A model generated the notes under the pieces. That model did no database searches, had not been told where the DNA came from, and worked only from the letters and a program-made list of their open reading frames with translations. A stretch of DNA of 64,000 nucleotides from CBDEGK01 sp965237855 (GTDB lineage: Bacteria; Pseudomonadota; Gammaproteobacteria; Pseudomonadales; Halieaceae): positions 434,001-498,000 of the forward strand of contig CBDEGK010000003.1 in assembly GCA_965237855.1 (NCBI GenBank), given 5' to 3'. Every line of letters starts with the position of its first letter. Position 1 is the stretch's first letter. Positions 34,630 through 43,041 of this stretch are shown here, one piece after another. The position numbers and the translations under genes were made by a program.

Positions 34630-35460
34630 GTGTTTTTTACAATGCAACTGGAAATAGCCTTTATCGGCGCTGGTAACATGGCCAGCAGCATTGTCGGCGG
34701 GCTGATAGAACAGGGCATGCCCGCCACGAAACTACGCGCGGCCGACCCTTTTCCGGACAGCCTGAAACGACTGCATGAAACCACAGGCATACTCACCAGT
34801 GCGAACAACAATGAGGTGATAGACGGCGCCGACGTCATTATCCTGGCGGTTAAGCCGCAGGTCATGACAGATGTGCTGGCCGATATTCGCGCGGCAGTGG
34901 CGAGACAAAATGCCCTGGTTATTTCCATCGCGGCGGGCATTACCATAGCCAGCCTGCAACAGGGGCTGGGTGAATCCACGGCTATTGTGCGCTGTATGCC
35001 TAACACGCCGGCATTGCTACAAGCCGGGGCCACCGCCCTGTTTGCCAATCAACACACCCGCAGGGACCAAACGGCGGCGGCTGAACAGATTCTGGCGGCA
35101 GTCGGCACAACCAACTGGGTAGCCACGGAAGCAGAGCTGGATGCGGTTACCGCCCTCTCAGGCAGCGGTCCGGCCTACTTTTTCCTGTTTATGGAGGCCA
35201 TGACCAATGCCGGGGAGAAACTGGGTCTGGATGCGAATACCAGCCGCCAGCTCGCCATACAGACCGGACTCGGTGCCTGTCGCATGGCCGCTGAGGGCGA
35301 TGTCGACCTGCTCGAGCTGCGGCGGCGGGTAACCAGCCCGGGGGGTACCACCCAGGCCGCCGTCGAAAGCTTTGAAGAGCAGGGCCTGCGGGGCATAATT
35401 GAAACAGCCATGCAAGCGGCGCTCGATCGCGCCCAACAAATGGCACGTGAGTTGGGCTAG
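34630..35460 (+). CDS. proC: Pyrroline-5-carboxylate reductase
   Basis: ProC makes proline from pyrroline-5-carboxylate using NAD(P)H, the last step of proline synthesis. The 276-residue enzyme shows the Rossmann start IAFIGAGNMASSIVGGL, VILAVKPQVMTDVL, ISIAAGITIASLQQGLG, IVRCMPNTPALLQAGATALFAN, DAVTALSGSGPAYFFLFMEAM and RRRVTSPGGTTQAAVESFEE. The GTG/ATG reading begins at an ATG at 34651-compatible frame; the first listed codon at 34630 reads as GTG inside the leader, and the ATG at 34642 is a close alternative. yggT follows after 15 bases. Confidence 0.93.
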   Translation: MFFTMQLEIAFIGAGNMASSIVGGLIEQGMPATKLRAADPFPDSLKRLHETTGILTSANNNEVIDGADVIILAVKPQVMTDVLADIRAAVARQNALVISIAAGITIASLQQGLGESTAIVRCMPNTPALLQAGATALFANQHTRRDQTAAAEQILAAVGTTNWVATEAELDAVTALSGSGPAYFFLFMEAMTNAGEKLGLDANTSRQLAIQTGLGACRMAAEGDVDLLELRRRVTSPGGTTQAAVESFEEQGLRGIIETAMQAALDRAQQMARELG

Positions 35461-35475
35461 GGGATATCTGAAATC

Positions 35476-36063
35476 ATGGGGGCAATCACCGAAATTGTTG
35501 GCTACCTGCTGCAAACCGTACTGAGCCTGTTTCTGTTGGCGCTGATGTTGCGGTTTCTGCTGCAACTGGTGCGGGCAGACTTCTATAATCCAATCAGCCA
35601 GATGCTGGTCAAGGTAACCAATCCTCTCATTGCGCCGCTGCGACGGCTAATACCCGGCCTCTGGGGCATCGATGTGGCGATATTGCTATTGTTGTTGCTG
35701 GTGCAGATTGCGGGCATTGCCGCCATGCTGCTGCTGAACGGCTACGCCCTGCCCAACCCCCTGTTGCTGATTCTCTGGTCGGTCATCGGCATTGCTGCCC
35801 TGACCGTGCAATTTTACTTCTTTGCCCTGCTCGCCATGATTATTCTCAGCTGGATTGCGCCGGGAACCGCTCATCCTGCTGCCCGTCTTCTGTACCAGCT
35901 AACTGAGCCGGTGATGGCGCCGATACGGGCCCTGATTCCACCCCTGGGAGGACTGGACCTGTCGCCCATATTTCTGTTTATCGGTATCAATATCCTGCAG
36001 ATCATGCTCCGTCACGTTGCCACCGCCGTGGGTCTACACCCCCTGTTGGTAATGGGCCTCTAA
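35476..36063 (+). CDS. yggT: YggT family membrane protein
   Basis: A 195-residue inner membrane protein with two YggT repeats, each with a hydrophobic hairpin: LFLLALMLRFLLQLVRADFYNPISQMLVKVTNPLIAPLRRLIPG in the first half and FALLAMIILSWIAPGTAHPAARLLYQLTEPVMAPIRALIPPLGGLDLSPI in the second, split here across shorter conserved pieces. The family is linked with osmotic or cell-shape functions, without an established mechanism. It sits between proC and metX, three bases before metX. Confidence 0.9.
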   Translation: MGAITEIVGYLLQTVLSLFLLALMLRFLLQLVRADFYNPISQMLVKVTNPLIAPLRRLIPGLWGIDVAILLLLLLVQIAGIAAMLLLNGYALPNPLLLILWSVIGIAALTVQFYFFALLAMIILSWIAPGTAHPAARLLYQLTEPVMAPIRALIPPLGGLDLSPIFLFIGINILQIMLRHVATAVGLHPLLVMGL

Positions 36064-36066
36064 GCT

Positions 36067-37209
36067 GTGACCAGCACTGCTGACAGCGTCGGCATCGTCA
36101 CGCCGCAAACAGCGCAATTTGAGCAGGGGCTCGACCTGGCCTGCGGCCGACGCCTGCCTCGATTTGAGCTGGTGTACGAGTGCTACGGCGAGCTGAACCC
36201 CGACTGCAGCAACGCCGTGTTGATCTGTCATGCCCTCAGCGGCCATCACCATGCCGCCGGTTATCACAGCGAGGCCGATAGCAAACCGGGCTGGTGGGAC
36301 GATTGCATTGGACCGGGCAAGCCTATCGACACCCAGCGCTTCTTCGTCGTCAGCCTGAATAACCTGGGGGGCTGCCATGGTTCAACCGGCCCCCGCAGCA
36401 TCAACCCGGAAACCGGCGCAATTTACGGCCCGGATTTTCCGTCATTACGTGCTCGCGACTGGGTCAAGTCCCAGGCCATGCTCGCGGATCTTCTGGGTAT
36501 TGAGGCCTGGGCCGCAGTTATCGGCGGCAGTCTCGGTGGCATGCAAGCCATGCGCTGGGCGCTGGAATACCCCGAGCGGGTCAAGCACTGTGTGGTTATC
36601 GCGGCGGCCATGAAATTGAGTGCGCAGAATATCGCCTTCAACGAGATTGCCCGCCAGGCCATCACCTCCGACCCGGACTACCAGCAGGGAAAATACATAG
36701 ATGCCGATGTGATTCCGCGCCAGGGCCTGGCGATCGCGCGCATGGTTGGCCACATCACCTACCTGTCGGACGACGCCATGGCGGACAAGTTTGGCCGCGA
36801 CCTGCGCACGGGCAGTTTCGAGCAGGGCAGCGAAGAGCGCGTCGAGTTCCAGGTTGAGAGCTATCTACGCCACCAGGGCAATGTGTTTTCTGAGAGCTTT
36901 GATGCCAACACTTACATACTGATGACCCGGGCACTGGATTACTTTGACCTCGCGCGGGAGTACGGCGACGACCCAGTGGCAGCTTTCAGTCGAGCCCAGG
37001 CCTCGTTCATGGTCATGTCTTTCAGTACCGATTGGCGCTTTTCCCCACGCCGTTCCCGCGAGATTGTCGATGCCCTTATCGCTTCCGGCCGACGAGTTTC
37101 TTATGCGGAAATCGAGGCCGACCAGGGCCACGATGCCTTTTTGCTGCCAATACCCCGCTACGTGGATGTATTTAGCGCTTATATGAAACGCGTGGGGGGC
37201 GGCAGCTGA
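36067..37209 (+). CDS. metX: Homoserine O-acyltransferase MetX
   Basis: MetX activates homoserine for methionine synthesis with an acetyl or succinyl group. The 380-residue alpha/beta-fold enzyme has YECYGELNPDCSNAVLICHALSG, GGCHGSTGPRSINP, VIGGSLGGMQAMRWALEYPERV (nucleophile Ser) and DQGHDAFLLPI (catalytic His). Pseudomonas MetX uses succinyl-CoA, and the same is likely but not proven here. The start is GTG at 36067. Its stop overlaps the metW ATG (TGATG), a coupling conserved in many proteobacteria. Confidence 0.94.
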   Translation: MTSTADSVGIVTPQTAQFEQGLDLACGRRLPRFELVYECYGELNPDCSNAVLICHALSGHHHAAGYHSEADSKPGWWDDCIGPGKPIDTQRFFVVSLNNLGGCHGSTGPRSINPETGAIYGPDFPSLRARDWVKSQAMLADLLGIEAWAAVIGGSLGGMQAMRWALEYPERVKHCVVIAAAMKLSAQNIAFNEIARQAITSDPDYQQGKYIDADVIPRQGLAIARMVGHITYLSDDAMADKFGRDLRTGSFEQGSEERVEFQVESYLRHQGNVFSESFDANTYILMTRALDYFDLAREYGDDPVAAFSRAQASFMVMSFSTDWRFSPRRSREIVDALIASGRRVSYAEIEADQGHDAFLLPIPRYVDVFSAYMKRVGGGS

Positions 37210-37799
37210 TGCGACACGACCTGTCTCATATTCAGCAGTGGATCGAGCCCGGTAGCCGCGTCCTCGACCTGGGCTGCGGCAACGGCCAGTTCCTGTTGCA
37301 ATTACAGCGAGACCGGCAGGTTCGTGGCCTGGGCCTGGAAATCAATCCCGAGGGTATCAGCGCCGCCATTGGCGCCGGCCTGGATGTGCTGGAACAGAAC
37401 ATGGATACGGGGCTGGGCAATTTCCCCGACCACAGCTTCGATACAGTAGTTATGGCGCAGACCTTGCAGGCCCTGCATTATCCCCACCTGGTACTCGATG
37501 AGATGTTGCGGATCGGCCACACCGGCATTGTCACCTTTCCCAACTTTGCCCACTGGCGCTGCCGTTGGTACCTGAGTACTCGCGGGCGCATGCCGGTATC
37601 CCGATTCATGCCCTACTCCTGGTACGACACGCCCAACATCCACTTTTGCACCGTGCGCGATTTTGAAGCGCTCTGCCATAACAAGAGCATCAAGATCTTG
37701 CACAGGCACATGGTGGGACAGGGACCATTCAGTGGCCAATTGGCCCACCTCTGGCCCAGCCTGTTTGCCATGACCGCGATTTATCACATAAGCCGATGA
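37209..37799 (+). CDS. metW: Methionine biosynthesis protein MetW
   Basis: MetW is a small class I methyltransferase-like protein always found next to metX and needed for full homoserine acyltransferase function. The 196 residues show WIEPGSRVLDLGCGNGQFLLQL, GLEINPEGISAAI, VLEQNMDTGLGNFPDHSFDTVVMAQTLQALHYPHLVLDEMLRIG, and SFPNF-like VTFPNFAHWRCRWYLSTRGRMPVS. Its end overlaps the next gene by four bases, so metX-metW-DUF4426-rdgB are closely packed. Confidence 0.94.
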   Translation: MRHDLSHIQQWIEPGSRVLDLGCGNGQFLLQLQRDRQVRGLGLEINPEGISAAIGAGLDVLEQNMDTGLGNFPDHSFDTVVMAQTLQALHYPHLVLDEMLRIGHTGIVTFPNFAHWRCRWYLSTRGRMPVSRFMPYSWYDTPNIHFCTVRDFEALCHNKSIKILHRHMVGQGPFSGQLAHLWPSLFAMTAIYHISR

Positions 37800-38236
37800 C
37801 CGTGCTACTGCGCTCCTGCCTGGTTGTTGCGCTATCTCTAGTCGGGGCCATGGCAGTGGCGGAACAGGCACAACAGTTCGGTGCGTACAAGGTCCACTAC
37901 AGCGTGGTCAACACCACCTTTGTTGATCCTGAGATCGCCGCCCGCTATCAGATCGTGCGCGGTAAAAATCGCGCCTTTCTGAATCTTTCGATCCGTGAGG
38001 AATTGGAAGATGGCGCCGATAGGGCTGTAGCGGCCAGGCTGGAGGGGCGCACCTGGGATTTATTCCAGAACCAGTTTTTCGAGTTTCGGGAAATCCGCGA
38101 GCAGGGCGCGATTTACTATATCGGCAGCTTTGAATTCAGCGACGCAGATATTCGGTTTTTCGACGTGCAAATTCTCCCCCAGGGGGCCACCCGCTCCTAT
38201 CAGCTCAAGTTCCAGCACAAGGTTTATGTCGAATAA
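37796..38236 (+). CDS. Exported DUF4426 protein
   Basis: A 146-residue protein with a cleavable-looking signal peptide (LLRSCLVVALSLVGAMAVAE, cleavage after about residue 21) and a small periplasmic domain of the DUF4426 type (FGAYKVHYSVVNTTFVDPEIAARYQIVRGKNRAFLNLSIRE, shown here by its pieces). Its job is unknown. The neighbouring metW and rdgB order is conserved in Pseudomonas and relatives. It overlaps metW by four bases and its end overlaps the rdgB start. Confidence 0.82.
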   Translation: MTVLLRSCLVVALSLVGAMAVAEQAQQFGAYKVHYSVVNTTFVDPEIAARYQIVRGKNRAFLNLSIREELEDGADRAVAARLEGRTWDLFQNQFFEFREIREQGAIYYIGSFEFSDADIRFFDVQILPQGATRSYQLKFQHKVYVE

Positions 38237-38852
38237 AAGGCCGACACCGGTCCCCCATAGAGTCGTCCTCGCCAGTGGCAACGCCGGCAAGTTGGTGGAG
38301 TTCGAAGCACTGTTGGAAAGCTGGCACTGTGATGTAGTTCCCCAGGCGCGTTTCTCTGTGCCCGAGGTCGTCGAAGACGGCGACAACTTCGCCGCTAACG
38401 CCCTGTTAAAAGCCCACGCCGCGGCACAGTACAGCGGCCTGCCGGCTATTGCCGATGATTCGGGACTGGCCGTCGACGCCCTGGGCGGCGCCCCCGGCAT
38501 TTTTTCCGCCCGCTACGCCGGCGCAAACGCCAGCGATACCGACAATAACCGCAAATTGCTGAAGGCCCTGAAAGACGTACCAGAGGCACAGCGGACAGCA
38601 CGCTTTCACTGTGCGCTGGTCTACCTCAGGCACTGGCAGGACCCCAATCCTATTATCTGTCAGGCCAGCTGGGAAGGCCGTATCCTCGAATCACTCCGCG
38701 GCGACAATGGTTTCGGCTATGACCCGCTGTTCCTGGTCGGGGTTAGAGACTGTACCTCGGCGGAATTATCCGCTGCTGAAAAAAATCGCATTAGCCACCG
38801 CGGTCAAGCCATGGCGAAATTACTGGAAGCCCTGCAACAGGCCTACACATGA
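38226..38852 (+). CDS. rdgB: XTP/dITP diphosphatase RdgB
   Basis: RdgB (Ham1 family) hydrolyses deaminated purine triphosphates such as dITP and XTP so that they do not enter DNA. The 208-residue form begins at ATG 38226, inside the end of the DUF4426 gene; the frame is open further upstream, but that part is DUF4426 sequence. Motifs are VVLASGNAGKLVEFEALL, NALLKAHAAAQYSGLPAIADDSGLAVDALGGAPGIFSARYAG, GDNGFGYDPLFLV and AAEKNRISHRGQAM. It overlaps hemW by four bases. Confidence 0.94.
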   Translation: MSNKRPTPVPHRVVLASGNAGKLVEFEALLESWHCDVVPQARFSVPEVVEDGDNFAANALLKAHAAAQYSGLPAIADDSGLAVDALGGAPGIFSARYAGANASDTDNNRKLLKALKDVPEAQRTARFHCALVYLRHWQDPNPIICQASWEGRILESLRGDNGFGYDPLFLVGVRDCTSAELSAAEKNRISHRGQAMAKLLEALQQAYT

Positions 38853-39985
38853 GCCTCATCAGGCTGCCTCCACTCAGCCTCTACATCCACATACCCTGGT
38901 GCGAACGCAAGTGCCCCTACTGCGACTTCAACTCTCACGAGGCTTCGGAGATTCCCGAGCGCGAGTATGTCGAAGCCCTGTTGCAGGATTTCGATGCGGT
39001 CACCGACTGTATCCAGGGGCGGGAACTTCATTCAGTCTTTTTCGGTGGCGGCACCCCCAGCCTCTTCAGCGCCAGTGCTATCGGCGAGATACTGCGCGGC
39101 GTCTCAGAACGAGTAGACCTCAAGACCGAGGCCGAAGTATCCCTCGAAGCGAATCCCGGTAGTGCTGAGGCCGAAAAATTCCAGGGTTTTGTCGAGGCCG
39201 GCATTAATCGTATCTCACTGGGCATTCAGAGTTTTGATGATGGACGCCTGGAGGCTCTCGGTCGTATCCACAATAGCGACCAGGCCATTGAGGCCGTCGA
39301 AATCGCCCAGGGCGTCGGGCTCGACAGTTTCAATATCGACCTGATGCACGGCCTACCGGGGCAGAGCCTGGAGATGGCCCGCATCGATCTGCACACAGCG
39401 GCCAGCTACCGGCCGCCCCACCTGTCCTGGTACCAACTCACCATTGAACCCAATACGCTCTTTCACAAGCGCCCTCCCAGGCTGCCCACCGAGAATATCC
39501 TTCACAGCATCCAGGACCAGGGAGAACAATTACTCCACGACGAGGGCTACACCGCCTACGAAGTTTCAGCCTGGTCGCAGCCAGGCTATCGTTGTCATCA
39601 CAACCTCAATTACTGGCAATTCGGGGACTACCTCGGTATTGGCGCCGGTGCCCACAGCAAGTGGACCGAGCTCAAAAGCGGGCAGGTGAAACGCGCAAGC
39701 CGCCCTCGGCAACCCGCCCACTACCTGCAACAACCCGCCGCGATCCAACAGCAAACTCTGGGGCAGGAGGACCTGGTTGGCGAGTACATGATGAATGCCT
39801 TGCGGCTACACGACGGTTTTGAGCGGGCAGAATTTGCTGCCCGCACGGGCCTGGCCGTCGACTCTATCGACGCAGTGCTGGACAGCCTGGTTGCAAGGGG
39901 ATTGTTAGTGGCCGAAGAAAACCGTATTCGGGCCAGCGACCTGGGACGACGTCATCTGGATGCCGCGGTCGCGGAGTTTTTTTAG
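38849..39985 (+). CDS. hemW: Heme chaperone HemW (radical SAM)
   Basis: HemW is a radical SAM protein related to HemN that binds and delivers heme rather than oxidising coproporphyrinogen. The iron-sulfur cysteines are C18, C22 and C25 in YIHIPWCERKCPYCDF. Other marks are SVFFGGGTPSLFSA, EVSLEANPGSAEAEKF, GINRISLGIQSFDDGRLEALGRIH, FNIDLMHGLPGQSLEMA and YTAYEVSAWSQPGYRCHHNLNYWQFGDYLGIGAGAHSK. The 378-residue length without the HemN C-terminal extension supports HemW. It ends convergently with trmB. Confidence 0.93.
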   Translation: MSLIRLPPLSLYIHIPWCERKCPYCDFNSHEASEIPEREYVEALLQDFDAVTDCIQGRELHSVFFGGGTPSLFSASAIGEILRGVSERVDLKTEAEVSLEANPGSAEAEKFQGFVEAGINRISLGIQSFDDGRLEALGRIHNSDQAIEAVEIAQGVGLDSFNIDLMHGLPGQSLEMARIDLHTAASYRPPHLSWYQLTIEPNTLFHKRPPRLPTENILHSIQDQGEQLLHDEGYTAYEVSAWSQPGYRCHHNLNYWQFGDYLGIGAGAHSKWTELKSGQVKRASRPRQPAHYLQQPAAIQQQTLGQEDLVGEYMMNALRLHDGFERAEFAARTGLAVDSIDAVLDSLVARGLLVAEENRIRASDLGRRHLDAAVAEFF

Positions 39986-40006
39986 CCCTCAGCGTGTCGA
40001 AAGCCT

Positions 40007-40690
40007 TCAGCGTCTCTGGTAATAAAGATCCCAAACCCCGTGGCCGAGGCGCTGACCCCGGCTTTCAAACTTGGTTAGCGGTCGAGAATCGGGCCGGGGG
40101 CTGTACTGTCCCAAACCGCCGGCGTTGCTAAACCCCTGCTCCGCATCCACCACTTGCAACATCTGCTCGGCATAATGTTGCCAGTCGGTGGCCAGGTGTA
40201 AAAAACCCCCAGGCTTAATGCGCTGGGCAACCAGCCCAATAAATTCAGGCCGGATCAGACGGCGCTTGTGGTGACGTTTCTTATGCCAGGGGTCCGGGAA
40301 AAATATCTGCAGACCATCCAGACTCGACTCCGCTACGCAGTGCTGCAGCACTTGCACCGCGTCCTCACAATAGACCCGCACATTGTTCGATCCCTGTTCG
40401 GACAGGGTATGGAATAACTTGCCCACGCCCGGCTTGTGTACTTCAACACCGAGCCAGTCGGTATCCGGCTGGGCCTGGGCCTGGGCGGCAAGGCTGCCAC
40501 CCATACCGAAGCCGATCTCCATCACCAGCGGCGCGCTGCGGCCAAAGGATTGCTCGGGGTTTAGCAAACCCTGTTCAATATCCCGGCCCCACTCTGGCCA
40601 ATATTGGTCCCAGGCCCGCTGTTGACCGGCGGTCATGCGCCCGGCACGCAACACGAAACTGCGTATCTGCCGCCGTGGCCATTCCGACAT
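40007..40690 (-). CDS. trmB: tRNA (guanine-46-N7) methyltransferase TrmB
   Basis: TrmB makes m7G46 in tRNA variable loops. The 227-residue form starting at ATG 40690 (MSEWPRRQIRSFV) is the usual length; the longer open frame to 40888 has no family sequence and runs through the DUF423 gene. Motifs are RSFVLRAGRMTAGQQRAW, LVMEIGFGMGGSLAA, WLGVEVHKPGVGKLF, IFFPDPWHKKRHHKRRLI and FLHLATDWQHYAEQML. It lies two bases after the DUF423 stop and is convergent with hemW. Confidence 0.95.
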   Translation of the reverse strand: MSEWPRRQIRSFVLRAGRMTAGQQRAWDQYWPEWGRDIEQGLLNPEQSFGRSAPLVMEIGFGMGGSLAAQAQAQPDTDWLGVEVHKPGVGKLFHTLSEQGSNNVRVYCEDAVQVLQHCVAESSLDGLQIFFPDPWHKKRHHKRRLIRPEFIGLVAQRIKPGGFLHLATDWQHYAEQMLQVVDAEQGFSNAGGLGQYSPRPDSRPLTKFESRGQRLGHGVWDLYYQRR

Positions 40691-40692
40691 GA

Positions 40693-41070
40693 TCAGTCCA
40701 GTAATCGCCAACTGGCCAAGGCAAGACAGGCCCAGCCCAGCATAAATGCCAGTCCTCCCAGCGGTGTGATAGCGCCCAGCCAGCGAGTCCCGGTCACGCT
40801 GAGCAAGTAGAGGCTGCCACTGAACACCAGGATACCCGTGGCAAAGGCGATACCACTGGCACGCAACAAGCCCGACTGGGGATACCAAAGGGCCAACAAG
40901 CCGACCCCGAATAATGCCAGGCTGTGATAGAGGTGATACTGAACGGCGGTTTGGAATATGCCGAGGGCATAGTCATCCAGGCGTGCCTTCAGTGCGTGGG
41001 CACCGAAAGCACCCAGGCCAACAGCTAAGAGGCCGCTGAAGGCGGCCAGTGAGATAAATATTCGGGACAT
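40693..41070 (-). CDS. DUF423 family membrane protein (YgdD-like)
   Basis: A 125-residue protein with about four membrane segments: ISLAAFSGLLAVGLGAFGAHALK at the start (the GAFGAHALK pattern is typical of DUF423/UPF0382), ALFGVGLLALWY, ASGIAFATGILVFSGSLYLLSV and the final ITPLGGLAFMLGWACLALASW. E. coli YgdD is a relative. The function is unknown. It lies between rpoH and trmB on the same strand. Confidence 0.88.
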   Translation of the reverse strand: MSRIFISLAAFSGLLAVGLGAFGAHALKARLDDYALGIFQTAVQYHLYHSLALFGVGLLALWYPQSGLLRASGIAFATGILVFSGSLYLLSVTGTRWLGAITPLGGLAFMLGWACLALASWRLLD

Positions 41071-41087
41071 GGGAACTGCCCGGCCGG

Positions 41088-41945
41088 TCAGACGGCGATG
41101 CTGGCCCGCAGCTTTTTCATGGCATTCTGTTCGAGCTGGCGAATACGCTCTGCAGAAACGCCATACTTGGCGGCGAGCTCTTGCAAGGTTGTCTTTTCCT
41201 CTCCCAGCCAGCGCTGGGCCAGAATGTCCTGGCTACGCTCGTCCAGTTCAGCCAGTGCCAGGTACAGCTGTTGCTCACTATTGCTGCGATAGTCTGCATC
41301 TTCAACCAGTGCTGCCGGATCCTGACGGCCATCTTCCAGGTAGTTAACCGGTGCTGCCTGCCAGCTGTCGTCGTCATCCCCATCAGTGGGCATATCGTAA
41401 GTCAGATCGTGGGCGGCCAGGCGGCCCTCCATCTTCTGCACCTCGCGCACATCGACACCGAGGTCCTCGGCAACGGCTTCCGCCTCGGTCTTGGTCAACC
41501 ATCCAAGGCGTTTTTTCTGGCTGCGCAGGTTAAAAAATAATTTGCGTTGGGCCTTGGTGGTGGCCACTTTGACAATGCGCCAGTTGCGCAAAATAAACTC
41601 GTGCATCTCTGCCTTGATCCAGTGCACGGCAAACGACACCAGGCGCACACCGCGCTCAGGATCGAAGCGCTTAACCGCCTTCATCAGGCCAACATTGCCC
41701 TCCTGGATAAGATCGGCTTCCGCCAGCCCGTAGCCGCTGTAGCTCTTGGCAATATGCGCCACGAAACGCAGGTGTGACATAACCAGTTCGCGGGCGGCAT
41801 CGAGGTTCTCGTTGTAATACAAGTCCTCTGCCAGTTCCCGTTCACGCTCCGCACTTAATATCGGTATAGACCCCACTGCCGTCATGTAGGCGGCCAGATT
41901 GGCTCCCGGTACCAACGGGTCGATGCGCTGTAAGCTGGTTGTCAT
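41088..41945 (-). CDS. rpoH: RNA polymerase heat-shock sigma factor RpoH (sigma-32)
   Basis: RpoH directs RNA polymerase to heat-shock promoters. The protein has LMSHLRFVAHIAKSYSGYGLAEADLIQEGNVGLMKAVKRFDPERGVRLVSFAVHWIKAEMHEFILRNWRIVK in pieces typical of region 2, the RpoH box QRKLFFNLR, and region 4 with LQELAAKYGVSAERIRQLEQNAMKKLR. The ATG at 41945 (MTTSLQ) is preferred over one at 41957 because GGAGAG precedes it at normal spacing; this gives 285 residues. A perfect CIRCE element lies 29 bases upstream, overlapping the expected transcription start, so HrcA repression is likely. ftsX follows upstream on the same strand after 100 bases. Confidence 0.96.
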   Translation of the reverse strand: MTTSLQRIDPLVPGANLAAYMTAVGSIPILSAERERELAEDLYYNENLDAARELVMSHLRFVAHIAKSYSGYGLAEADLIQEGNVGLMKAVKRFDPERGVRLVSFAVHWIKAEMHEFILRNWRIVKVATTKAQRKLFFNLRSQKKRLGWLTKTEAEAVAEDLGVDVREVQKMEGRLAAHDLTYDMPTDGDDDDSWQAAPVNYLEDGRQDPAALVEDADYRSNSEQQLYLALAELDERSQDILAQRWLGEEKTTLQELAAKYGVSAERIRQLEQNAMKKLRASIAV

Positions 41946-41973
41946 AACACTCTCCATTTCAGGGGGGGCAATA

Positions 41974-42000
41974 TTAGCACTCTTTATCTTAGAGTGCTAA
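41974..42000. promoter_or_regulatory. CIRCE element (HrcA operator) upstream of rpoH
   Basis: TTAGCACTC (41974-41982), a nine-base spacer, then GAGTGCTAA (41992-42000). Both arms and the spacer length match the CIRCE consensus exactly. The site starts a few bases after the proposed -10 of rpoH, the classical position for HrcA repression. The hrcA gene itself is not in this window. Confidence 0.93.
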
Positions 42001-42004
42001 AACA

Positions 42005-42033
42005 AAAATAGTTCAATATTGCCCACAGATCAA
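42005..42033 (-). promoter_or_regulatory. Probable sigma-70 promoter of rpoH
   Basis: On the minus strand TTGATC (-35, plus-strand positions 42028-42033) is followed after 17 bases by TATTTT (-10, 42005-42010). Transcription would begin at the edge of or inside the CIRCE element, matching repression by HrcA. Confidence 0.6.
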
Positions 42034-42060
42034 ACGGATATTTTGAGTTAAATCAATAAG

Positions 42061-43041
42061 TTATCGGGGCTGGATCGCTGTTAGATGGCGCGATACCGCC
42101 AGCCAGGCTCCGACCAGGCCGAGCAAGGCACCCAGCAACAATAAGGCCAGGCCTCCCTCCAGGCCCAGGCCTTGCACCCGCAACCCACTCTGGTAGAGCA
42201 CGGCCAACGCTGCCAGCGGCCCCTCCAGCCACCACAGGGTGGCGCTGATGATGACCCAGGCTACAACGGCTCCACCCAGGCCATACCAGATCCCGGTATA
42301 GAGAAAGGGACGCCGGACAAAGGCATCACTGCCACCCACCAGCTTGACGATAACAATTTCATCGCGCCGGTTTTCAATGGCCAGCCGAATCGTGTTGCCG
42401 ATTACCAGCAATACACCCAGCGCCAATATGACGCCTAGCGCCGTCACCACCCGTTGGCTCAGTTGCATCAGGCTATTGAGCCGCTGCACCCACTCCATAT
42501 CAAGCACCGCCCGGTCGACTCCCGGCAGTGCCTGCAGCTCCGCTTGCAAGGTGGTCGCGGTTTCATTATCCATACGCGCATTGGCGGGCGACACCACAAT
42601 CAGATTCGGCAGAGGATTGTCGTCGAGGTGCCTGAGCACATCGCCAAAGCCCGACAGCTGCTGAAATTCGAGCAGGGCTTCGTCGCGTGGAACCAGTCGT
42701 GTGGAGAGTACATCCGCCCTTTGCGCGAGTATGTTCTGCAGGCGCTGGGCCGCCTGCACAGACATTTCAGGGCGTAGGAACAGGGATAACTGGGCTGGAC
42801 TATCCAGGTTGGAGCCGACAGCGCGAGCGTTGTCCAGGGCTACCAACAAACCCACCGGCATGGCCATGGCTATGCCGATAACCAACCAGGTCATGACACT
42901 GGAAAAGCTGTTGGCAATAAGTCGACGCAAGCTGTCCCCTGCGGAACTGCGATGGTGGATAATCCAGCCTTTCAGCACATCTGACCACTGGGTGCGGCTG
43001 TGACTGGCACCCTTGCCGCCCGCAACAGAGCTGCGTGCCAT
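42061..43041 (-). CDS. ftsX: Cell division ABC transporter permease FtsX
   Basis: FtsX is the membrane partner of FtsE and activates peptidoglycan hydrolases at the division site. The 326-residue protein has an N-terminal cytoplasmic part, a first membrane segment near SSVMTWLVIGIAMAMPVGLLVAL, a periplasmic loop with SLFLRPEMS and AGVDRAVLDMEWVQRL-like sequence, and three C-terminal segments (VVTALGVILALGVLLVIGNTIRLAIENRRDEIVIVKLVGGSDAFVRRPFLY region, AVVAWVIISATLWWL, LALLLLGALLGLVGAWLAV). Its ATG overlaps the ftsE stop by one base (TGATG). Confidence 0.93.
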   Translation of the reverse strand: MARSSVAGGKGASHSRTQWSDVLKGWIIHHRSSAGDSLRRLIANSFSSVMTWLVIGIAMAMPVGLLVALDNARAVGSNLDSPAQLSLFLRPEMSVQAAQRLQNILAQRADVLSTRLVPRDEALLEFQQLSGFGDVLRHLDDNPLPNLIVVSPANARMDNETATTLQAELQALPGVDRAVLDMEWVQRLNSLMQLSQRVVTALGVILALGVLLVIGNTIRLAIENRRDEIVIVKLVGGSDAFVRRPFLYTGIWYGLGGAVVAWVIISATLWWLEGPLAALAVLYQSGLRVQGLGLEGGLALLLLGALLGLVGAWLAVSRHLTAIQPR

